Source: Luteimonas chenhongjianii (GTDB lineage: Bacteria; Pseudomonadota; Gammaproteobacteria; Xanthomonadales; Xanthomonadaceae). From it: 64,000 bases of DNA. Numbering within the stretch: position 1 is the first letter of the stretch; every line of letters begins with the position of its first letter. The position numbers were made by a program, and so were the translations under genes. Under the pieces are notes generated by a model, which saw only the letters and a program-made list of their open reading frames with translations, searched no databases and was not told where the DNA came from. The stretch covers positions 2,976,001 through 3,040,000 of the forward strand of contig NZ_CP023406.1 of assembly GCF_002327105.1 (NCBI RefSeq), read 5' to 3'. Shown piece after piece: positions 58,803 through 64,000 of the stretch.

Positions 58803-59243
58803 TCAGGCCATCTCGACGTGCAGGTTGACGCCGTCGGTCCCGACCACGCGGACCGGCGTGCCCACCGGCAGGTCAGGACCTTCGACGATCCAGAACGCGT
58901 CGCCGATCTTGATCCGGCCACGACCGGCGACGATCGGCTGGTCGAGTGGCGCCACGCGACCGATGTGCTGCGATGCGCGCCGGTTCAAGGTGGGATGGTC
59001 GCTCTGCGGTTCGCGGCCCCGGAACCAGGTGCGGTACACGAGCACCGACAGGAAGCTCAGCACCACGAACAGCGCCACCTGCACCAGCAGGCTGAGGCCA
59101 GGCAGGAACAAGGTGATCAGGAACACGGCCGCCGCGGCAAAGCCCATCCACAGCAGGAATGCACCAGGCACCAGGGTCTCGGCCGCCATCAGCAGCAACG
59201 CGATCGCGCCCCAGCCCACGACGTCCCAACGCAGCCAGTCCAT
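58803..59243 (-). CDS. NfeD-family membrane protein
   Basis: A 146-residue short NfeD: three hydrophobic helices ([57 protein letters not shown]) and a C-terminal OB fold ([41 protein letters not shown]). Short NfeD proteins act with SPFH partners; the stomatin homologue qmcA is the gene directly before it, with 1 nt between. Confidence 0.92.
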   Translation of the reverse strand: MDWLRWDVVGWGAIALLLMAAETLVPGAFLLWMGFAAAAVFLITLFLPGLSLLVQVALFVVLSFLSVLVYRTWFRGREPQSDHPTLNRRASQHIGRVAPLDQPIVAGRGRIKIGDAFWIVEGPDLPVGTPVRVVGTDGVNLHVEMA

Positions 59244-59244
59244 G

Positions 59245-60216
59245 TCAGAGGCCTGCGCGTGACGGCGGCGGCGGGGGCTGCACGCCGCGCGGCGCCGACT
59301 TCTGGTTGCTCAGGGCCTCGCGGGCGAGTTCGCCGATGCCGGCGATCGACCCGATGATGCCGCTGGTCTCCATCGGCATCAGCACGAACTTCTGGTTGGG
59401 CGCGGTCGCCAGTTCCTTGAACGCCTCGACGTACTTCTGCGCCACAAAGTAGTTGATCGCCTGCACGTCACCCTGGGCAATCGCATTGGACACCATCTCG
59501 GTGGCCTTGGCCTCGGCCTCGGCCAGGCGCTCGCGCGCTTCGGCCTCGCGGAACGCCGCTTCCTTCTGGCCCTCGGCCTCGAGGATCGCAGCCTGCTTCT
59601 CGCCCTCGGCGCGCAGGATCGCGGAGCTGCGGTGGCCTTCGGCCTCGAGGATCACCGCACGACGCTCGCGCTCGGCCTTCATCTGCCGGGCCATCGAATC
59701 GATGAGGTCGCGGGGCGGCTGGATGTCGCGGATCTCGATGCGGGTGACCTTGATGCCCCATGGGTTGGTCGCCTGGTCCACGACGTTGAGCAGCTGGGCG
59801 TTGATCTTCTCGCGGTTGCTCAGCGATTCGTCGAGATCCATCGAGCCGATCACGGTGCGGATGTTGGTCTGCACCAGCGCGATCGTGGCGATCTCGAGGT
59901 TCGAAACCTCGTATGCGGCCTTGGCCGCGTCCAGCACCTGGAAGAACACCACGCCGTCCACGCGCACCACCGCATTGTCGCGGGTGATCACGTCCTGGCT
60001 CGGCACGTCGAGCACCTGCTCCATCATGTTGATCTTGCGGCCGACGCCGTAGACGATCGGCACCAGGAAATGCAGGCCTGGCGTCATTGAATGCGTGTAC
60101 TTGCCGAAACGCTCGACGGTCCATTCGAAGCCCTGCGGCACCATGCGCACGGTCTTGAAGAGCACGACGACGCCGGCGAACGCAAGCACCACCGCAAGAA
60201 ACAGCCCTGTCCCCAT
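59245..60216 (-). CDS. qmcA: SPFH/Band 7 stomatin-family protein
   Basis: A 323-residue stomatin homologue: one N-terminal helix (LFLAVVLAFAGVVVLFKTVRMVPQG), an SPFH domain (RFGKYTHSMTPGLHFLVPIV, DVITRDNAVVRVDGVVFFQVLDAAKAAYEV, GSMDLDESLSNREKINAQLLN, GIKVTRIEIRDIQPPRDL), a coiled coil rich in EAE/AEG repeats and a short glycine/proline tail. It scaffolds membrane microdomains and is normally paired with NfeD, as here. Confidence 0.94.
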   Translation of the reverse strand: MGTGLFLAVVLAFAGVVVLFKTVRMVPQGFEWTVERFGKYTHSMTPGLHFLVPIVYGVGRKINMMEQVLDVPSQDVITRDNAVVRVDGVVFFQVLDAAKAAYEVSNLEIATIALVQTNIRTVIGSMDLDESLSNREKINAQLLNVVDQATNPWGIKVTRIEIRDIQPPRDLIDSMARQMKAERERRAVILEAEGHRSSAILRAEGEKQAAILEAEGQKEAAFREAEARERLAEAEAKATEMVSNAIAQGDVQAINYFVAQKYVEAFKELATAPNQKFVLMPMETSGIIGSIAGIGELAREALSNQKSAPRGVQPPPPPSRAGL

Positions 60217-60584
60217 TCTTCTTCTCCCTGTATTGGTCGGCTGATGCCGCCGGGCCGAGTATAGGCGCCGGCCCCGTCGCGCACTCCGGGCCGGGGCTGG
60301 ACGCATGGCGAGTTGTCCGTGGTGTATCCAACGGCCCGTACCGCCTCTATCCGGCGGCAGTGACATCGCCGCCGTCCCGACGGCCTGCGCCTTTGGCGAA
60401 AGGCCGGCGCGAGGCCATGCCGTGCACCCTGATCGTGAGGTGTAGGCCCGCGATCGGCCGCGTATCCCGGGGCTTCGCCCCTCCTCCGCGCATCGGCGCA
60501 GGCGTGCGCGCATCGATCCGCGCGTCGCGAACACGGGACGATCGAGCGAATGGCCCGGTAACCGGGCGCCAGCCTGGCTGGCGA
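60217..60584. other. gene-free stretch between qmcA and hemP
   Basis: About 370 nt. No conserved protein. A palindrome GCCCGGTAACCGGGC-like and a CGCCAGCC hairpin lie just after hemP and may end its transcript, but neither has a T-run. Confidence 0.4.
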
Positions 60585-60791
60585 TTACTTGGTCAGGATC
60601 AGCTTGTCGTTGCGCGTATGGCGCAGGCGATAGACCTCGTTGCCATGGCGGATGCAGAGCTCGCGGTGTCCGCCGAGCAACTGCACGCTGTCGAGCTCCG
60701 GCACCTGGGGTGTATGCGCCAACGCATGGACGTTCCGGCCATCGCGGGCATTACGGGAGACGGCTGCATCCTGGAACGGGCTTGCACGCAT
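60585..60791 (-). CDS. hemP: hemin uptake protein HemP
   Basis: A 68-residue protein ending QLLGGHRELCIRHGNEVYRLRHTRNDKLILTK, the HemP signature (LLG...L.I.H....Y.LR.TR..KLILTK). In Xanthomonas and Burkholderia, HemP/HmuP activates heme-receptor transcription. The ATG at 60791 has CGGAGG 6 nt upstream. A Fur box lies 27 nt before the start, so it should be made when iron is scarce. Confidence 0.88.
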   Translation of the reverse strand: MRASPFQDAAVSRNARDGRNVHALAHTPQVPELDSVQLLGGHRELCIRHGNEVYRLRHTRNDKLILTK

Positions 60792-60818
60792 GACGAATCC
60801 TCCGATCGGAAATCCGAT

Positions 60819-60837
60819 GATAGTGATTCTCATTAAC
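60819..60837 (-). promoter_or_regulatory. Fur box of hemP
   Basis: GATAGTGATTCTCATTAAC matches the 19-bp Fur consensus at about 15 positions and keeps the 6-1-6 TGATxxTCA core. It lies just upstream of hemP, where Fur-Fe would repress. Confidence 0.8.
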
Positions 60838-60853
60838 GGGTCAAGCGCCAAGT

Positions 60854-61825
60854 TCATGCACTCGTGGCTGCTTCGAGACGCCTCCACGTCGCCTCGTCCA
60901 AACGATCCAGCAACTCGATCGCCTGGAGGTTCTCGATCAGCTGCGCGGTGCGGCTGGCGCCGAGCAGTACGGTGGACACATGAGGATTGGTCAGGCACCA
61001 GGCGATCGCCAGTGGCGCGGGTGCCACACCGAGCTCGGCGGCGAGCGCGACGAAACGGCCTGCCCGCGTGAGCCGATCACCGTCGTCGCCCAGGACGCTG
61101 CGCTTCAGCCAGGCGAGTTCCGGCTGGGCGAGGCGGCTGTCCGCAGGCACACCCCCGGTGTACTTGCCGGTCAGCAGACCCGAGGCCAGCGGCGACCACA
61201 CCGTGGTGCCCAGTCCGAGTTCGGCGTACAGCGGCGCGTATTCCAGTTCCACGCGGGCTCGCTTCAGCAGGTTGTATTCGGGCTGCTCCATGGTCGGGCC
61301 GTGCAGATGATGCGTGCGGGCGATCTGCGCAGCCTCGCGGATCAGCGTCGCCGGCCATTCCGACGTGCCCCAGTACAGGACCTTGCCCTGGCGGATCAGC
61401 GTATCCATCGCCCAGACGGTCTCGGCAACCGGCGTGTCCGGATCGGGCCGGTGGCAGAAGTAGAGGTCCAGATGCTCGACGCGCAGACGCTTCAATGCCG
61501 CGTCGCAGGCGTCGCGCACGTGTTTGCGCGACAGGCCACGCTGGGTGGGCCGCCGGTCGGCGGCGGCGCCGAAGAACACCTTGCTCGAGACGCAGTAGCC
61601 GTCGCGCGGAAGGCGCAGGTCGGCGATGACGTCACCCATGACCTGCTCGGCCGCGCCATTGGCATAGCCCTCGGCATTGTCGAAAAAGTTCACACCGTGG
61701 TCCCACGCGGTCGCCACGAGCTCGCGTGCTTCGCTGCGGCCGATCTGGCTGCCGAAAGTGACCCAGGCACCCAACGACAGGGCGGACAGCTGCAGGCCGG
61801 ATGATCCGAGGCGGCGGTACTGCAT
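60854..61825 (-). CDS. aldo/keto reductase (Kv-beta/YghZ type)
   Basis: A 323-residue NADPH-dependent aldo/keto reductase. YRRLGSSGLQLSALSLGAW opens the TIM barrel; FFDNAEGYANGAAEQVMG holds the catalytic Asp/Tyr; DLYFCHRPDPDTPVAETV and GTSEWPATLI follow; PLAIAWCLTNPHVSTVLLGASRTAQLIENL binds NADP. The subfamily matches voltage-gated K-channel beta subunit-like AKRs. Substrate unknown. Confidence 0.92.
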   Translation of the reverse strand: MQYRRLGSSGLQLSALSLGAWVTFGSQIGRSEARELVATAWDHGVNFFDNAEGYANGAAEQVMGDVIADLRLPRDGYCVSSKVFFGAAADRRPTQRGLSRKHVRDACDAALKRLRVEHLDLYFCHRPDPDTPVAETVWAMDTLIRQGKVLYWGTSEWPATLIREAAQIARTHHLHGPTMEQPEYNLLKRARVELEYAPLYAELGLGTTVWSPLASGLLTGKYTGGVPADSRLAQPELAWLKRSVLGDDGDRLTRAGRFVALAAELGVAPAPLAIAWCLTNPHVSTVLLGASRTAQLIENLQAIELLDRLDEATWRRLEAATSA

Positions 61826-62518
61826 GGAGACTCCTGGAACAGGCGACGGACGGGTGGACCAGTATGCCCGCCGGCTGCGAGCGGACGCCCGGGTCGAGCG
61901 CCCGATGCTGCTGGCGATGATGACGGCCGTCGCTGCACCCAGCTGCGACTGGAGACGCTCCCGCCACGATCTGAAGACCAGCCAGCGGGCGTGGCTGCCG
62001 CAGCACGCGACGCGTCAACGCGATGGTGCGCGCTGACAAGAGCGCTCGGTGGCCTTGAAGCTGCCTCCCGAGGGTTTCGGCGACTCAAGCCGGTGCCGAC
62101 CCGCGCCGGCGCCTCCGGGAGATCCGTGCCGACGCATTGCCTCTGCAGACGATGTTCAAAGAGGAAGAGCCCTGTCGCGGATCCGTGACCAGGCGTGCGT
62201 GCTGCGGCCCGGCGGGTGGCGCATGGGAGCGACTCGACCGTCCGGGTCCACCGCATGCTGCTGGCCTGCGGCCGGGCGTGGGGCGTCCGGGGGTGCTCCC
62301 TGGCAGGCGCCGGAGGCCACCGCATTTCCGACCTGTGCGCGACGCATCCGCCCTGCCCGGGCGGCGCTGGCGGGCGCCTGCAACAGGTCAGGCGTGGGGG
62401 CCGCGGCCGTGCGGAGGCGCATGGCGCCTGAATGACAGGACTTTCACGCCCAGTATGGTTGCCGGGGCCGGCCCGCTGCACTAGGCTGCGCGACTTGGCG
62501 AATGGCCCGGGGGCCACG
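61826..62518. other. 693-bp gene-free stretch before nupC
   Basis: No conserved protein on either strand; the open frames are proline/arginine-rich GC artefacts. There is no inverted-repeat or hexanucleotide structure comparable with that at 11.2-11.8 kb. Part of it may be a decayed gene. Confidence 0.45.
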
Positions 62519-63817
62519 ATGGATGACTTGACGCGGATCGGCTTCGGCCTGTTTGGACTGGCCGTGCTGCTCGCGATCACGTGGCTGTTCTCCAACAACA
62601 AGCGCAGGGTCGACTGGAAGCTCGTCGCCACCGGCGTGACGTTGCAGATCGCCTTCGCTGCGGTGGTGTTGCGCGTGCCCGGTGGCCGCGAGGTGTTCGA
62701 CGCGCTCGGCCACGGCTTCGTCAAGGTTCTCTCGTTCGTCAACGCCGGCTCGGAGTTCATCTTCGGCAGTCTGATGAACATCGAAACCTACGGCTTCATC
62801 TTCGCCTTCCAGGTGTTGCCGACGATCATCTTCTTCGCCGCGCTGATGGGCGTGATGTACCACCTGGGCATCATGCAGTTCATCGTTCGCGTCATGGCTT
62901 CGGCGATCACCAAGGTGATGCGGGTCTCGGGCGCCGAGACCACGAGCGTGTGCGCCAGTGTCTTCATCGGCCAGACCGAGGCGCCCCTGACCGTGCGCCC
63001 CTACATCTCGCGGATGACCGAATCCGAACTCATCACGATGATGATCGGCGGCATGGCGCACATCGCCGGCGGCGTCCTGGCCGCCTACGTCGGCATGCTC
63101 GGCGGCGGCAACCCGGAAGAGCAGGCGTTCTACGCCAAGCATCTGCTGGCCGCGTCCATCATGGCCGCGCCGGCGACACTGGTCATCGCCAAGATCCTGA
63201 TTCCCGAAACCGCTGATCCGCTGACCCGCGGCACGGTGAAGATGGAGGTCGAGAAGACCACCAGCAACGTCATCGACGCGGCAGCCGCCGGCGCCGGCGA
63301 TGGCCTGCGCCTGGCGCTGAACATCGGCGCGATGCTGCTGGCCTTCATCGCACTGATCGCGATGGTGAACTACCCGCTCGAGTGGATCGGCGAGGTCACC
63401 GGCCTGGCCGAGGCGATCGGTAAGCCCACCAATCTGGCGACGATCTTCGGCTTCGTGCTCGCCCCGATCGCCTGGCTGATCGGCGTGCCGTGGCAGGACG
63501 CGTCGGTGGTCGGCTCGCTGATCGGTCAGAAGATCGTCATCAACGAATTCGTCGCGTACCTGCAGCTGGCCGACATCGTCAACGGCCGCGTCGACGGCGT
63601 GACGCTCAGCGAGCAGGGCCGCCTGATCGCGACCTATGCGCTGTGCGGCTTCGCCAATTTCAGTTCCATCGCGATCCAGATCGGCGGCATCGGCGGGCTC
63701 GCGCCCGACCGCCGCCAGGACCTTGCGCGCTTCGGCCTGCGCGCGGTGCTCGGCGGCACGATCGCCACGCTGATGACGGCCACCATTGCCGGCGTGCTGA
63801 CCTACGTCGGTGCCTGA
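62519..63817 (+). CDS. NupC-family concentrative nucleoside transporter
   Basis: A 432-residue inner-membrane symporter. Signatures: AGSEFIFGSLMNIETYGFIFAFQVLPTIIFFAALMGVMYHLGIMQ, SGAETTSVCASVFIGQTEAPLTVRPYISRMTESEL (nucleoside site), GGMAHIAGGVLAAYVGML, and TYALCGFANFSSIAIQIGGIGGLAPDRR. These identify the CNT (NupC) family. The following ribokinase-like gene suggests use of the ribose released from nucleosides. Confidence 0.95.
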   Translation: MDDLTRIGFGLFGLAVLLAITWLFSNNKRRVDWKLVATGVTLQIAFAAVVLRVPGGREVFDALGHGFVKVLSFVNAGSEFIFGSLMNIETYGFIFAFQVLPTIIFFAALMGVMYHLGIMQFIVRVMASAITKVMRVSGAETTSVCASVFIGQTEAPLTVRPYISRMTESELITMMIGGMAHIAGGVLAAYVGMLGGGNPEEQAFYAKHLLAASIMAAPATLVIAKILIPETADPLTRGTVKMEVEKTTSNVIDAAAAGAGDGLRLALNIGAMLLAFIALIAMVNYPLEWIGEVTGLAEAIGKPTNLATIFGFVLAPIAWLIGVPWQDASVVGSLIGQKIVINEFVAYLQLADIVNGRVDGVTLSEQGRLIATYALCGFANFSSIAIQIGGIGGLAPDRRQDLARFGLRAVLGGTIATLMTATIAGVLTYVGA

Positions 63818-63870
63818 TTTCGATTCTTTCTGAAGTCGCGCGAGCGGATACAGAACAGGGGAAGGTGCGC

Positions 63871-64000
63871 GTGAGCCATGTCGTCGTCGTCGGGTCGTTC
63901 AATGTCGACCATGTCTGGAACTGCGCCACACTGCCGCGTCCGGGCGAAACGCTGAGCGGCCGCTACCACACCGGCCCCGGCGGCAAGGGCTTCAACCAGG
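63871..64000 (+). CDS. PfkB-family sugar kinase, ribokinase-like (3' end outside window)
   Basis: The first 43 residues, from a GTG at 63871 with AGGGGAAGG upstream: VVVVGSFNVDHVW, LPRPGETLSG and TGPGGKGFNQ, which are the PfkB N-terminal signature (GS.N.D, PGET, GGKG.NQ). Ribokinase is most likely. It lies 54 nt after nupC on the same strand, so nucleoside uptake and ribose phosphorylation appear linked. Confidence 0.85.
   Translation, partial: MSHVVVVGSFNVDHVWNCATLPRPGETLSGRYHTGPGGKGFNQ

Overview
The window is a high-GC chromosomal segment that looks like a member of the Xanthomonadaceae (Lysobacter/Luteimonas/Xanthomonas type). The reasons are the metX-metB-hom operon behind a SAM-I riboswitch, long TonB-dependent receptors with Oar/CirA-like plugs, a GTP-type PEP carboxykinase, the aroK-aroB-WGR-hemE block, and intergenic repeats with hexanucleotide tracts. 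Genus is not resolvable by eye. No rRNA, tRNA, IS element, prophage or CRISPR array was seen.

Layout. 1-1.1 kb: a truncated cobalamin-binding-like protein and pdxH (minus). 1.2-5.3 kb: P-loop kinase, aroK, aroB, a stand-alone WGR protein and hemE (plus). 5.3-12.8 kb: a cyclic-nucleotide-domain gene remnant, then the four-gene ligase-associated DNA repair set (PdeM phosphoesterase, Lhr-like helicase, ATP-dependent ligase, MBL-fold exonuclease; minus), broken between exonuclease and ligase by a large inverted-repeat element. 13-16.5 kb: a giant hybrid two-component sensor. 16.7-20.2 kb: YceI-cytochrome b561-YceI, a glutaredoxin-like gene and sdaA. 20.5-24.8 kb: a DUF1521 protein with a GDPH motif, then the metX-metB-hom operon (minus) and its SAM-I riboswitch. 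25.1-34.9 kb: a small lipoprotein, an M23 peptidase, prfC, HlyIII, an MliC-like lipoprotein, AsmA, glycosyltransferase/mtgA, hslO and a small exported protein with a TonB-receptor-like C-terminus.

35-41.5 kb: two paralogous TonB-dependent receptors, each a single-gene unit with its own terminator and a nearly identical promoter. 41.9-51.3 kb: pckG, a TetR regulator divergent from fadE, a nucleotide-transporter-like MFS protein, a GMC oxidoreductase and an EamA exporter. 51.3-57.1 kb: the M48 protease/LemA pair, a serine hydrolase, and a lysine/alanine-rich histone-H1-like protein. 57.1-64 kb: gcvH and gcvT, NfeD and QmcA, Fur-boxed hemP, an aldo/keto reductase, a NupC nucleoside transporter and the start of a ribokinase-like gene.

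Most of the window is ordinary housekeeping and metabolic DNA. The items most worth following are the DUF1521 protein (a family with known metal-triggered self-cleavage), the small exported protein that ends like a TonB receptor, the shared 41-bp receptor promoter, the composite inverted-repeat element inside the repair cluster, the SAM-I riboswitch with an adjacent perfect palindrome, and a group of genes whose -10 boxes sit so close to the start codon that leaderless mRNAs are implied.
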